64,000 nt of DNA from Anseranas semipalmata (Eukaryota; Chordata; Aves; Anseriformes; Anseranatidae): assembly GCA_013399115.1 (NCBI GenBank), contig VXAA01003401.1:562007-626006 (forward strand), in the 5' to 3' direction. Positions within the stretch are counted from its first letter, which is position 1; every line of letters begins with the position of its first letter. Of the stretch, positions 25,541 through 41,140 are shown piece by piece. Below the pieces are notes generated by a model. That model was given only the letters and a program-made list of their open reading frames with translations. It did no database searches and was not told the DNA's origin. Position numbers and translations under genes: made by a program.

Positions 25541-28500
25541 CTGGATCATAGAACGGAAAGAGGAGGGAGGGAGGGAAAAACATAAAAAAAGGTTTCCATA
25601 CCTCTGTGCATAAAGTAGTAACTTAGCACATTATTACCTGAAGCAGGAAACATACGCACATCTTGGACTTCACACAACCCAGGCCAAATTCTGCCACCCG
25701 CTTTATGCCAGTGCAAACCTGGATATGTGACTGGGAATGGAGCTTGCCTCGGTTCTGCTGCTTCCACCCACATCTGTATCATAGCTATGGGTATTCTGGA
25801 GATATGGGAAACATTCTGCCATTACATTAGCAAACTAAAAGCCTTGAAATACTTTGTTTCCCCTGGACAGCTTTGGAAGTTACCCTGCAACACCCAGAAA
25901 ATGTCCAGCCAGCTGATCTATGTACATCAAAAGTTTGTCAGAGGGAGGAAATGCAGCGTTGTGCTACTGCACATGGACTAAGGTGGTTACTTACACAGCT
26001 CAGAAACATTTTTTAGATCCCAATGCTCACGTCCTCAACATAATTCTGCCTTTCTCATTCATGTGTAGCCTCTTACTCTTCTTGCTTTCAATGGCACTAT
26101 TCACGGGCAAGAGAATTACTCCTGGAAAGGGTGGCAGAATCTGGCCCTATGACATTACTGTCCACTTTGTGTATAGCTCCCCTTGCCACAGCCTCTGAGT
26201 GCTTCTTAACTCAGGCGTGGTAAGCAGAAGGAGCTCTACATGTAAGCTTTAAAGCAGAGAGGACTAGCCCCGCTGGCCTCTTCCACGTGGAGCCTGCTGG
26301 CAAGCGAGATCTGCTGCTGTCAGCCAGGCTGCCCTGGCAGCTGGGGCCTCAGCCACCGTGCCCAAGCGCTGGGCAATGTGGGCGCCCGCTCCCTCTGGAG
26401 CCAGTGGGGAACACTTAAAGCACTCGGTTCGGTCTCAGGTCTCCCTTTGCCCGGCCTCTCAGCGAGCGCCCAGGGATTAAAGAAATAGGCTCCTTGGAAA
26501 CATGCACACATGTGCCCCAAATCCCTGACTGCCAGGAAGCTCTAAATACTCCCTGTCTGCTGAGAACTCTGAAGGGGAGAGGGCAGGACGTCCCCATAGC
26601 GTGCCTCCCCATAGAAAAGTGATCTGAAAAGAGGAGGAAGGGGTGCTGGATATGCCTGGATATGCTGAACCCACGCTAGAGGAGCATGGATATGCCTTCT
26701 GATGCAGCCAGGCCTGTGCTGCATAGATCACCTGGGAAAGCATGGAGTAGAGAGGGCAGGTGCTTGATCCAGTGATGCTGGTCAGAGCATCTGAGGAGAA
26801 GTTATATGCTCTCCATCCCCAAGGTTAGAGGCAGGCTGGCAGAGCTGAATGGGAGATTAAACCCAGGGAAGGTCTCTCAGAAAGCCACAAGACTGACAGA
26901 AAGAGGGGGAAAGGAAGGAGGTGAAGGAGAAGAGAGGATTCAGGATTTGGAACAAGGTATCAGAAGTGTCAAAGGCCAGGACTTCACCTGTCTTTGGCTA
27001 TTCTGACTGAGTGAAGGCAGATTAAGCTCCCAAAAAACATTTCTCCCCGAAGATGACTAACAGGTTTAGGAAATGCCTACAGCTGCTGATTGAGCCAACA
27101 AGAAGAAGTCACAATCACGAGCTTGTATCATTTTTTTCTTTAGTAACTTGGAGAAGTCTGTTAGCTGATGCCTTGTAGCAGTTTCTGTCCAACCCCATCT
27201 GAGTCAACTACACCCAGCTGCAACAAATACAGATCTATAGTGGCAGAGCTCAGAGCAGTCACCCAGTCATCAGCAGAACCCATGCTTTGAAAGAGCACAG
27301 AAGAACACCTAAGAGCAAGGAAAGTCTCAAATCTGACGGAAAGATTGTTTCTGACTCCCACTTCTGTCACCTGGAATTTTTCTCTCAAGTGTATCCAGAC
27401 TGACCAGACAGTAACTAGCAGTCAGGAAACAAAAATGGTAGCATTTGGATAATGCCAGAATAGGTAAACATTGTGGCTGGTTTACTAAGAATCTCCTGAA
27501 ATGAGTATTTCTCTTTCTTTGTGATTTTTTAACATAAAAATAATCATGCCTCCTTAAGCTAATACCTCAGAATATTGTCTTTTTTTTTTTTCCAGTCATC
27601 TGCAGTCAGCATAGCTCTTTTTAGTCTTTCATTTAAAGCAAATTGTATAACAGGTCTACATACATTAGTCCTGTGATTAGAATACAAACTGACAGATCTA
27701 CAACAGAATAAAAAGGATTGTAATGTAGGCTTTTTGATAATGTAACATCTTTGGATCTGTACCCCATTTTGTTCCTAAAATACTAATGTTGCAGATTGTA
27801 GAATCCTTTTGGATGGATAGGAAAAAAAACACAAAAACTCATTTAAAATATAAGACCATGGAAAAATATCAAAGGAAAATTAATAAAACGTCTCAGTTTT
27901 CTTTCTTGGAACATTTATGCACAACTGTAATTTGTTGTGGCCAGTCCCAAGAACTGCACAGTAACTTATTTTTATTTCTAATGTCCTTCCAATACATGAT
28001 CAGGTGTTTTTTCCCATTCCTCAAGAACAGGAAACATAAGCACACCAAACAGTAGCTGATACCACATCTCCTGAGAGACAGAGTTAATATGCCTTCAGCT
28101 TCTCTCTTATAATAATTACTTTAATACTTCCTTCATTTCCATCGTCTTGTAACATCTGCTTTAGTAAATATTCTATATGATAAAATATTTCATAATTTTA
28201 AAGCAGAATTTTCATTCTTATTAGAAAGCTTTAGATTCTTGGCAGCAGGCTTCTGCTCGTAGATAATAATCCATAACCCAGCGTCCACAGGATCAACCTG
28301 TTATGTGAGGTGAGTAACACTAGGGTCCAAAGGCATTTAGCTCCCTGAGAAGCGTTGATGGGTCATGTAAGGGCATTTTTAATGTGCGCTGCTTAATTTT
28401 TTAATTAAAGCAGAGTGGCAGTGCCAGAGCTCAATCCTTCTGATGGTAAGGCAATTCCTTATTTTGTAAGAATTGCTAGAAGTCCCTCAAACTTCATATT

Positions 28501-31500
28501 TGACCAGGACTCTTTCATAAATGACACCCAGTTCAGTTCATTAACAGATGACATATGCTTTGGTTCAAATAGGACGTTCCAGATTGGAACATGAAAAGGC
28601 CAAACAAGCTCTGAATCCATTAAAAAATCCTAATGTTCTGTTAAATTTTCTTTCCTGATTTTTTTTTTCCTGAAATTTGTGCTTCTGTTCCTCATAAATT
28701 TCACAATCAAACAGCCTGGTTGGTGATGCTTCTGATACCTCTGGGACTGGGACTTGTCCTAGCCCAGGAAATCTCACACAAACAACTGCTCTCCTGAGAT
28801 CTGCAAATGCAGGGCTAGATCCCAGAAAAGCACTGAGCATCTCCTGTCAGATGCTTATAGTCCCCAGTAACCATTTCCATTAAAGGAGATGATGTCAAGG
28901 GAGTCACCAGTTCCTCTGGTCCAAGGCAGTTACCATTTAGGTTGGAATTCCCCAGTGTTTGGGTGCCTACTTGAAATGCACTGTTCTATAAAAAATCTGG
29001 AATGCTTGGACTCTTTTTTACATGCTTTATTTCAGGACTACTCAGTTATCTTTAGTCTGTTCAATAATAATACTAAAGTTGTTCAGCAAAAAAAAACCAG
29101 TGTTCTACCAATCCAACCAGGCATTACACTGTACCTTTTATAGGTGGGAACCATGACAGCAAAAGTGACGCCCCAGACACTACAAGAGTAGTTAAAACAT
29201 AAAGAATCCCACAGGAATGCAGGAAACAAGATAAAGCTGGGACCTGGATGAGCCCTAGATAAAACTGAATGGCAGTCCAGTTCCAAACTGGCATGTACAT
29301 AGTCCAGTTTCAGGTCTGCAGCTGGAAGTTGACCACGCAAAGCACTTCATTTGCTCCTTACTCCCTTTTTCTGTCTTGATGATAAAATCCTTTGCATACT
29401 GGGAAACATTTCTTACTATTACTTTTGTAGCTATTTAGCCAACCCACAGCTCTTGTGAGCCATAAAGATGAACACCCAGAATGCACAGATCAATACTCCA
29501 GCAAAGCTTTTTGAGTCGAATGAACATCTTTCTTTTCCTTTTTGAAACATATACCAGCATGGTAAGGGAGCTCAGGTGCATATACAGAAGACACATGCAA
29601 TCAGAAAGAATTTGCATGGCCCTATTTTGGAGCTGGATACGGTGTCTAAATACTTGTTTATGCTGATGAAAGGCATTTTCCAGCAGTAACACTGAGAAGC
29701 TCTGAACTTTGAGATGCCGAGGGTTAAAATCTGACATGAAGCCAAGAAATATAATAAAGCAGCAGAAAACCTATTACAAAGAAGTCATAAAGGCTATTTC
29801 AGCACTGCTGACTGCCTAAAGCATGGGAAAATGGGTAAAAAATGGGGATATGCAGCACCCCACACTTAAAACCAAAGTCTAAAGAGGCAAGAAAATATTA
29901 AGAAATAAAAATTGATAACCTGTGAATGATCACAGATGGCTTTTGTGTGTCCCATTCACCAGCTGTTTCTATTACTCTTTTGTGCAAAGGCACTGGAGGA
30001 AAACAGATTATGATTTAATGGAAAGTGTACCGGGCTGAAACAAAGGCAAAAACCTGTGTTTTTTTCCTGCAAGGAGATCCTCTTATTCCACCAAAGGGCA
30101 GTCCTGCCCAGGGATTACCTAAGAGCAGATTCTGAGTATGGGGCTCCTGGATGGAGTGATACGTGGATGAGAGACAAGGCTAGCTGCTCCCACAGACAGT
30201 GTTACTCTTGATCCAAGAGGGACTGTCCTTTCTGGGCATCACTGGGCATAATGGATTTTGTGATACCAGTAACAAGAATACATGGACAGCTATTCCAGCT
30301 CAGAACAAAGGCTAAAATCATCTAGAGCTCTTTCTCCAACAGCAGCCACACATGGACACGCGGGAGAGTAACATCAGACCAAGCATATAGAACACTTCCT
30401 CCTGATACTGCCTCACTCTCTTACCACTTTCAGGTCAGGAATATCCTGAGCTTGCTGTGGTTTTATCTGTTAAGTAATTGCCACAAAGATTCCTCTTCCA
30501 GGGAGTCATCCAGTCTCCCTGGGAGTATGAAGTACTCAGGGACACATGACCATCTGCAAGCTTCTTGCAGTCAAAACCTGCTTCAGCAAGGAGCTCTACA
30601 GGTGTTACCCATTACCTGAAGACACACCTTTCAGTATTTGTTTGGTATGTGGCTTCCACTAGCTTCATTTGATGGCCTGTAGTTCTTGTATTGGAAGAAA
30701 AAATGAACCATCAATGCCTATCTACTTGTTCTATGCCAGTCATAAGTCTGTAGACCTGGTATTGTCTCAGCAGTTATACCACAGATGTCACGAAGCGTCC
30801 AGGTAGAAAGCTGATATGTTGCACTAAAATTGGTCAACTGGACAATGGCTTTTAAAAGTATTAGATTAGCTTTTGGGATGAATTGCATCTATTTACACAT
30901 TTATTCCAGTAAGGGAAGAAAACTGTCTTCCTGCTTCACAGTATGTCAGAAGAAATAAGCACAGCCAGTCTTAGGAAGGGAAAATGGAGGTGAATGCAGG
31001 GATATCCATGGGGAAGGGAGATTATAGGGTACTCAAGTATGACATAGAAACACATCTGCCTAAATCAGGTACGTATGTATACACACTCACACACACACAC
31101 AGATGCATGGGTAACGTGACATCTACAAACACTGTTGTGAGCTGGAGGAAATGAGAAAGAGAAAAGTGCGTTCTGAAACCCAGGCAAGCCGGCTTAGAGG
31201 GCTGGCATGCTGCATAGCAGATCAAAGAGGAGCAGGAGAGAGAATGACTGTCAGTGCCATATGCTTACTAGGTCTTACTGATCTATTTTATACTGTGTTC
31301 ACTGAATCTTGCCCTTCTGTAGGTCTCACATTACATGCACACACCTTTCACAGGTGGCTTTCATCATCCCACCTGTAATGGCATCTGAACTATAAGGTAT
31401 GGGAGACAACCACACGGAGGATATGTCTGTGCACAGTGAGCTAGGAAAATCTCCAGTGCACTGGCAGGGGAACAAACGGGCCAGCACTGCTGGGCAGAGC

Positions 31501-34069
31501 CAGCAATATCCTCAAAGCCATGGAGGAGCAGAGTCAAAGTGATCTGTAAACTCATTCTCTTGCAGCAGAGGACTGCCTACAGATCATTATCAAAACATGA
31601 ACCTGAACAGGAGTCCAGCCACCACAATTCCTGTGAGGTGTTCAGGGCTGGGAATGCAGGAGAAGAAAGAAATGAAGAATTTGTCTTGTTTCTACATGAG
31701 TAAGAAATGCTGAGTAATTCCATGGCAATTTCTAGGAAGCCCCTATACAGACCTACCCAACCACAGCCAACCAGATGAGGAAAGTGTTGAACGAGAACTC
31801 TTTGTGGTCCCTTTATCCATTTATTTCCTCCTACTCTCTCACTTTGGATGAGGATATGAACCATGGGACCTCCCTAATTTGAAGCACAGGTTGTCTCTTC
31901 TGTGGTAACAATCTTTTCCCCCCACATACTGTCTCTATTTTCCTTGTACTCTGCTTCAAACTAAATTTTTCAGGTTGAATTACTTCTCTCTTTTTCAAAC
32001 GACATGCATCTCGCTGATCAGGACAGGTGATAGACACAGGATAGTTTGGCACTGTGTCTCTCATGAGCTGCCTTGCTTGGATAACTACCTGGATGATGGA
32101 GTTCTTGTTAACACTGTGGAGTTTTCCTTTCCTCCCTATCTTTAAAGATCAGGCTGGGTTTTCCCTGCTAGAAAGAAATGCACTCATGTAGCTTTAGGGA
32201 GTAGAAAGAGACTCTGCATCTATAATATGATTTCTCCATTCCAGAACCAGAGCAAAACTGTAAGTCAGATACATTTCTTATAGCATGGTTTGCCCTAAAT
32301 GTCTCTCTTAGCCTTAGTCAGATGAATGCTTTTTATTCCTGCTATAATATGACTTTCTTATGGAGATACCCTGCTTCATTTGCAAGTGTGCAACAGGGTC
32401 CAAATCTTTCTATATAGCCTCAGTAGCTAGAACATGCTAGGGTGAAAAAGTTAAGAGAGATCACGTTATTTACTTTTTTTAACAGTTTTCCCCCTATCAG
32501 AGGGTAAGGGCACACTTCTTTCCCAAAGAGACAAGGAACGCTTGAACATTGTTCATGCAGCACAGGTAATATGAACTGGACTCAGAGGATGCTTTTCTCC
32601 CAGCTAATTTCCCTCACTCTCACTGGGTCCCAGCATTTCCCAAGAGGAAGGGCTCGCAGAAAATTCTGTCTGCTTCCTTGAGTTTGATTTTATTTCAGAA
32701 AGTCCACACAGTAAAAATCTGAATCAGCTCTAGTTCTAATATCCTCACCTTTCCTGTTTCCTAACAGAATAACCCATGTGCTGGGCACCCTTGCAATCCA
32801 GCGTGAAGAAGGTCAGGCTGTGCTGGAGGGCAAAAGCAAAGTGGAAAATAATCTCTCCTGAGCTGAGCATACTTTTCTGTCATGTTGTGAGCACACATTC
32901 TTCTAGACAGAGTTATTTTATCTTCAGCTGTTAAAGCCACACTGGTAGACCAGAAGGATGTAACCCATATGTGCAATGAGCCAAGGAGACCCAGGACTTA
33001 ACTGCATGATGCTATGCTGACTTCATTCTCCAATTTTGTCTTGTCTGGTTCACACAAAGGTAAAACATATAACTTGGCTTTTATGTATAATATTTATTTA
33101 CAAGCTTTTCAGCATCATACAATGGGAAAACTCTTCCCATTCCTCCTACCTCTTCTTCCTGTAGCCTCTGCTCTCTGTTTTGCTCCTATTTCTTCCCTGT
33201 ATCTGTACATTCTTTCTGCTTCTCCCTATTTTTCCTTCCTTGAAGCACTCCCAGTATGTAAGCTTCCTTAAGTTTTCAATTTTTACTTTCTTCCTTTGTT
33301 CTATCCTCTTCAGGGATAGGAGCGTTAACACAGTTTTTTGTAAGTGTCACCACTAGTGTTCAGAGTGAACATTTGCTACATAATGGTGGGATGAGGCTGG
33401 TTTCTGTATTATCATCTCAGGCTGCCTGCAGATTCAGATTGATGTCATTGCACAGGGCCACACTTGTAAAGCTTTCTTTACCACCATGAGGAATTGAAAC
33501 TTTAAAAATCAATAATATATAGCTTCTGCAGAACCTCAGTATATGATTTGTACTACCACAGTACTGGGCCAAGAATTTGACCACACTACTGGAAACTATT
33601 AGCCACCTTCTGACCATCTGAAAATGCTGCTGTTAATAGCTACTTAAAAGTAACTCTCCGTTTTGTTCTGGGACTCTCTGAAGTTGGAGGTTTCTAAAGC
33701 ATGCCTGAAGGGTTTGAACATCAGGTATCTTCTAGACTGTGTCCCTGTTCTGGCAGCTTTTAGAACTTGAGAAAATCTGGAATATCTGTTGATGATGCAG
33801 CTTTTGATGGAGAAGAGGGCAAATGGCTCTTTGGGCGGGAGGAGGGCAGAAGCTGTTCAACTGGGGAATGAGCTGGGAGCACTGGAGTGGGAATGAGAGA
33901 GGGAGGGTGCGGGGAGTAGGGTGGGTGCGGGGAGTTACTGCTCTGTCTGGATGGAGCTAGGTTCTTGCTGTAATCAGAGGGATGGCCTCCCTCAGCCTCC
34001 TGGTGCTGAGAGGCACTTCACCTTCCTGTCCCTGCTGAAGCAAGGTGCTCAACAGTAGAAACTACTTAC
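25541..34069 (-). other. BRSK2 intron, about 8.5 kb
   Basis: No exon or transposon was recognised in this interval. It has a CA repeat near 31081-31101, short T runs near 27580-27592, and a small TGGATATGC repetition near 26648-26696. Next to the downstream exon the minus strand has a clean pyrimidine tract (CCCTCCCTCCCTCCTCTTTCC). Confidence 0.7.
31081..31101. repeat. CA dinucleotide repeat
   Basis: The plus strand reads ACACACTCACACACACACAC. It is a short interrupted microsatellite in a BRSK2 intron. Confidence 0.8.
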
Positions 34070-34159
34070 CTGATAACTGCTGCACTGAAGGCTGGTCATG
34101 TGTGCTTAACAACTGTGCCTGAATGGTTTCTACTACCCTCTTAAAACGACGGCTTGGAC
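34070..34159 (-). CDS. BRSK2: BRSK2 exon: last helix of the KA1-like domain
   Basis: This 90-nt exon (phase 1 in, phase 1 out) encodes [20 protein letters not shown] followed by DQPSVQQLS. It holds the basic RRFKR patch and the amphipathic helix that close the C-terminal domain. The end reads STHDQPSVQ, which looks more like BRSK1 as I recall it than like the human BRSK2 version STHDPPAAQ, so it may be the ancestral state. The acceptor is CTCCTCGCAG before 34159 and the donor is TTATCAG then GTAAGT. Confidence 0.97.
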
Positions 34160-36851
<2,692 letters not shown>

Positions 36852-38898
36852 TCAGAGAGTCAGAGAACACCCCGCTCACTTAGCAAAAACTGTTAAAATA
36901 ATGGTCCACACAGTGTAACTCTGGCAGCATGCGTGACCAACAATGAAAAAACAGGAGTAACTCTTCTATTAAGTCAATATACCAATTAATACTCCACATA
37001 TACAATGCATATAAATCTGGGGACATATTTCTGAGATGTCTCCAGGGATCTCTCCATTTCTTGTGACAATATGTAGATGCTGTTAACACAGGGATTTAAG
37101 TTCCCTCCTGCCCAATTTCAACCCCTTTGGTGTTCTCAGACTTTGAAAGTTCCATTTCCAAAGGTGTCCTCTTGGACTGACAGTACTATGATATGATCTT
37201 GCTTTTTAAAGCAAGCTATAGGTTTCGCTGGACCTCCAGTCTGTCAGAAAGTAAAATCCACTCCTACCCAGAGGGCCAGGACAAACACTGTCCCATTCAT
37301 TAGTCCCATTCAAAATGTGTCTAAATAATGAGCAAATGCTGGCCTTCTTACAAAGGAATGAATTTCCAGTACTAAGAGAGAAGATATCAGCACCACACAA
37401 AGCACAGTTCAGTCTTTCCATTGATAGCAATCCAACTCCACAGTTCCTTTCGGCATCAGATGGTGGTTTCATTGTAAAATGAAATTGATCTGTTTTTTTT
37501 TTTCACACTGACCATATCAGCAAATGTTTGATTTTGCTTAGTGTTTCACCATTGCAGTGCACTTTGTTGAAATTCACTTTCAAGTTAAACACTCTAAAGG
37601 AAAAATGGGGCATGCATGTTACTGGGCAAAACTACCCAGAACTTGGAGATAGTTTCTCTGAAAATTAAGGTTTTGAGGGGAGAGAAGATGCCGTTAGCCA
37701 TGAGATGCGGCCAAAGAATTGCTGGACCAATTGCTAAGCCCAGGGAAAATTCCATTGAAATCAGCCATGTTCTAGCAGAGAAGACTTTAGCATGAAAAAG
37801 TCAGATGAAAAGACCTGCCTCCAAGAGAATGCAGGTTTTACACTCCACAGGATATTTTATAAAGCCACGGCAAGGAATAGGCTTTCACTCATTCACCACT
37901 CAACAGAAGAAGACAACCTACAGTACAGTCTCTCCATGAAAGGAGAGCCATCCGCAAAAAGGATTACTACGCATCAGCTTCCCATCAAAGCACTAAACAG
38001 CTGCAGACAGTTATTAGGAGATTCACTTTCTGCACCAAAGACCCAGAATGAGGAAGTGCAGAGACAAGGAGAGAAAGGAGCATGGAAACACCACAACTGG
38101 AGGACAGTTCAGTTGTGCAAATAATCGTTTGTTGTCACCTGTTACGGGCAACCAAAGATAATAGTACAAAAAGATTCACTTGCAATTTGGTAAACCACTG
38201 CTCCCCACTCAATTAAAGTGGGCTGGAAAACTGTCACTCCCTAAAATATTCATAGGCAGCTGTAATTAAGCCAGTGAGCCAAAGATTAGCATAGGGAGCA
38301 GTAAAGAGAAAGGGCCTCTCATTTAAATGGGTTGTTAAGGAGCCAGGGTTAGAGTGTGAAAGGAAATTACATACTAATTAGCTCATGTGTCTCACACACA
38401 CCATAACAACTCTGCAAGCCCCCAGAGAGCTGGGGCAATAGCTCCTTGCATGTAAAGGGTCTATGGTAATTAGTAAATTTATACCTGGTTATCCATCTAA
38501 AATGTCTAGTTGTCTTAGGCTTGGATCTATCATAATTTGAACAGTGCTTGGCTACCGGGACTCCAGGGGCCCAGTGTATGTCACACATGCTCCTTGGAAG
38601 CTGGGCCTGGAAACAGCGTGAATAGTTCACTGCAGATCTTCCATCTAAAAATTCTACTTTTCATATTTGTATTTTCATTAATCGTTTTGTGGAACCTTCA
38701 TTTATAGATCTCTTAATGAGTGCAGGTTAAAAGGGCCCCAGAACACAGGGAGGTTTTCTCCTGTTCAGTCTGGAAACTTGGTCTGGAGTCTACAGAGTCA
38801 CGGTGGGCTCTACTTTGGCAAGGTTATCAATACTAATACTGACTCTAGAAGATTCACTGATAGCCTGGGCTGTGCTCCAGCTTGCTAATCACTGGAAT

Positions 38899-39339
38899 TC
38901 AATACATAATTTTGCTGGTGTCGCACGAGATTTCACAGACAAAATATTCTATAAGCAGCTGGGAGAAGTCTCACAGTCGCTAGCCCTTGTTCTCGTGGGG
39001 GACTTCAACTTACCAGACGTCTGCTGGAAATACAACACAGCAGAGAGGAAACAGTCTAGGAGGTTTCTGGGGTGTGTGGAAGATAACTTCCTGACACAGC
39101 TGGTGAGTGAGCCAACGAGGAACAGTGCCTTGCTGGACCTTTTGCTTGTGAACAGAGAAGGACTTGTGGGTGATCTGAAGGTTGGAGGCCATCTTCGGCA
39201 TAGTGATCATGAATTGATAGAGTTTTTGACTCTTGGGAAAGGAGGGGGGTTAGCAGAACTGCCACCCTGGACTTCTGGAGGGCAGACTTTGGCCTGTTTA
39301 GGAAACAGGTTGGCGGAGTCCCTTGGGAGGCAGTCTTGA
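38899..39339 (+). pseudogene. CR1 ORF2 remnant: endonuclease region
   Basis: This frame encodes the C-terminal part of an APE-type endonuclease. Recognisable motifs are LVGDFNLPDVCWK (the GDFN motif), RRFLGCVEDNFLTQLVSEPT, LLDLLLVNREGLVGD and HSDHELIEF (the SDH motif). The N-terminal catalytic Glu region is absent because of truncation. The frame ends at a stop after GRQS, where an intact element would continue. It is therefore a fossil, not a host gene. Confidence 0.9.
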
Positions 39340-39506
39340 AGGGCAAAGGAGTCCAGGAAGGCTGGACACTCTTCAAGAAGGAAATCCTAAAGGCACAGGA
39401 ACAGGCCAACCCCATGTGTGGAAAGATGAGCCAGCAGGAAGCAGAATGAAGCCCTCATAATCCACAAGGAAATGATTAGTCACCTGCTACAGCACTTAGA
39501 TGTACT

Positions 39507-40244
39507 ATGGGGCCTATGGGGCCAGATAGGATCCCACCAAGAATAATGAAGGAGCTGGCAGAAGTGCTGACCAAGCCGCTTTCCATCATTTATCAGCAGT
39601 CCTGGCTATCAGGGGAGGTTCCAGTTGACTGGCGGCTAGCAAATGTGACGCCCATCTACAAGACAGGCCCGAAGAAGGACCCTGGGAACTACAGGCCTGT
39701 CAGTCTGACTTCGGTGCCAGGGTACGTTATGGAGCAGATTATCTTGAGTGCCATCATGTGGCACTTACAGGGCAACCAGGTGATCTGGCCCAGTCAGCAT
39801 GGGTTTATGAAAGGCAGGTCCTGCTTGACGAACCTCATCTCCTTCTATGACAAAGTGACACGCTTAGTGGCTGTGGATGTTGTTTACCTAGACTTTAGTA
39901 ATGCTTTTGAAACCGTTTCCCACAGCATTCTTCTGGAGAAACTGGCTGCTCATGGTTTGGACTGGCGTATGCTTCACTGGGTAAAAAACTGGCTAGGTGG
40001 CCGGGCCTAAAGAGTTGTGGGGAATGGAGTTAAATCCAGTTGGAGGCCGGTCACTAGTGGTGTCCCCCAGGGCTCAGTATTAGGGCCAGTTCTCTTCAAT
40101 ATCTTCATCAACACTCTGGATGAGGGGATCGAGTGCACCATCAGCAAGTGTGCAGACGACACCAAGTTAGGTGCACGTGTTGATCTGCTCAAGGGTAGAA
40201 GGCTCTGCAGGAGGATCTGGATAGGCTGGACCGATGGGCTGAGG
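39507..40244 (+). pseudogene. CR1 ORF2 remnant: reverse transcriptase region
   Basis: The reverse transcriptase part shows PVDWRLANVTPIYK, NYRPVSLTS, VYLDFSNAFETVSH (where active copies usually have FSKAFDTVSH), then after a TAA stop [15 protein letters not shown] and CADDTKLG. The catalytic block is usually FADD in CR1, so its first residue is changed to Cys while both Asp remain. The Lys-to-Asn and Asp-to-Glu changes in the first block and the stop show that the copy is inactive. It continues into an assembly gap. Confidence 0.9.
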
Positions 40245-40359
40245 NNNNNNNNNNNNNNNNNNNNNNNNNNNNNNNNNNNNNNNNNNNNNNNNNNNNNNNN
40301 NNNNNNNNNNNNNNNNNNNNNNNNNNNNNNNNNNNNNNNNNNNNNNNNNNNNNNNNNNN
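40245..40359. other. assembly gap (115 N) inside CR1
   Basis: The gap lies between the reverse transcriptase part and the CR1 C-terminal part. In intact CR1 elements I would expect well over 300 nt between these flanks, so the N count is probably not the true size, or this copy has a deletion. Confidence 0.9.
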
Positions 40360-40702
40360 CTGTGTTCAGTTTTGGGCCCCCCACTACAGGAAGGACATCG
40401 AGGTGCTGGAGCGTGTCCAGAGAAGGGCAACGAAGCTGATGAGGGGTCTAGAGAACAAGTCTTATGAGGAGCGGTCGCAGGAATGGAGGTTATTTATCCT
40501 AGAGAAGAGGAGGCTCAGGGGAGACCTTATCGCTCTCTACAGGTACCTTAAAGGAGGTTTTAGCAAGGTGGGGGTCAGTCTCTTCTCCCAAGAAACAAGA
40601 GATAGGACAAAAGGAAATGGCCTCAAGTTGTGCGGTATTGGAACAGGCTGCCCAGGGAAGTGGTTGTGTCCCCGTCCCTGGAGGTATTCAAAAGATGTGT
40701 AG
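40360..40702 (+). pseudogene. CR1 ORF2 remnant: C-terminal region
   Basis: The typical C-terminal CR1 blocks are present: [49 protein letters not shown] and RTKGNGLKL, followed by a frame-shifted version of the [10 protein letters not shown] block ([22 protein letters not shown] reading, with its frame lost). The remaining 3' UTR leads to the terminal ATTCTRTG repeats at 40798-40821. Confidence 0.88.
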
Positions 40703-40920
40703 ATGTGGTGCTTACAGACATGGTTTAGTGTTAGACTTGGCAGTGCTGGGTTAATGGTAGGAACTGATGATTGTGGAGGTCTTTTCCAACCTAAATGATT
40801 CTGTGATTCTATGATTCTGTGAGAAGGAACAGATGCTAGTGGGCTCTCTTGTTTCTGGAATGAAAAGAATCAGGACATAGCACACGTACACTGGCTTTTC
40901 TCCTCCAATCACCAGTAGGG

Positions 40921-41140
40921 AACCCATGAAATAGTGCTCACAATGGAAAACTTTTGGTAGTCCTCAACAGCCTTTGGCAGCCCTTTCACGACCCCACTCA
41001 CAAAAGGACTCTGCGCTTTCTCTCTCTCCAAACCCTAACTCTAGTAAACGCCCAGGTCCAACACCCACCCCACCTAGGGCTCCCATGAAACAGTGCTCAC
41101 AATGGAAACCTCTTGGTAGCCCTCTCCAAACCCCAACTGA
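40921..41140 (+). repeat. two related segments with a spacing of 159 bp
   Basis: CATGAAATAGTGCTCACAAT at 40925 and CATGAAACAGTGCTCACAAT at 41084 are near identical, and both are followed by GGAAAAC/GGAAACC, CTTTTGG/TCTTGG and TAGTCCTC/TAGCCCTC. It looks like a local tandem duplication just downstream of the CR1. The family is unknown. Confidence 0.7.

Larger units (their letters stand above)
38890..40821 (+). mobile_element. CR1 LINE retrotransposon, 5'-truncated and decayed
   Basis: The element reads plus strand, opposite to BRSK2. It begins inside the endonuclease region, continues into reverse transcriptase and ends in the CR1 3' signature (GTCTTTTCCAACCTAAATGA followed by TTCTGTGATTCTATGATTCTG). 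The coding region is broken: a stop follows the endonuclease part at about 39340, sequence is missing between endonuclease and reverse transcriptase, an in-frame TAA interrupts reverse transcriptase at 40008-40010, and an assembly gap covers 40245-40359. It is a dead copy. The exact 5' boundary is uncertain by tens of bases, and no target-site duplication was found. Confidence 0.93.

Noticed and set aside
39507..40010. Reverse transcriptase-like frame as a host gene or active element
   Set aside because: It is part of a 5'-truncated CR1 with a stop, altered catalytic surroundings and missing sequence.
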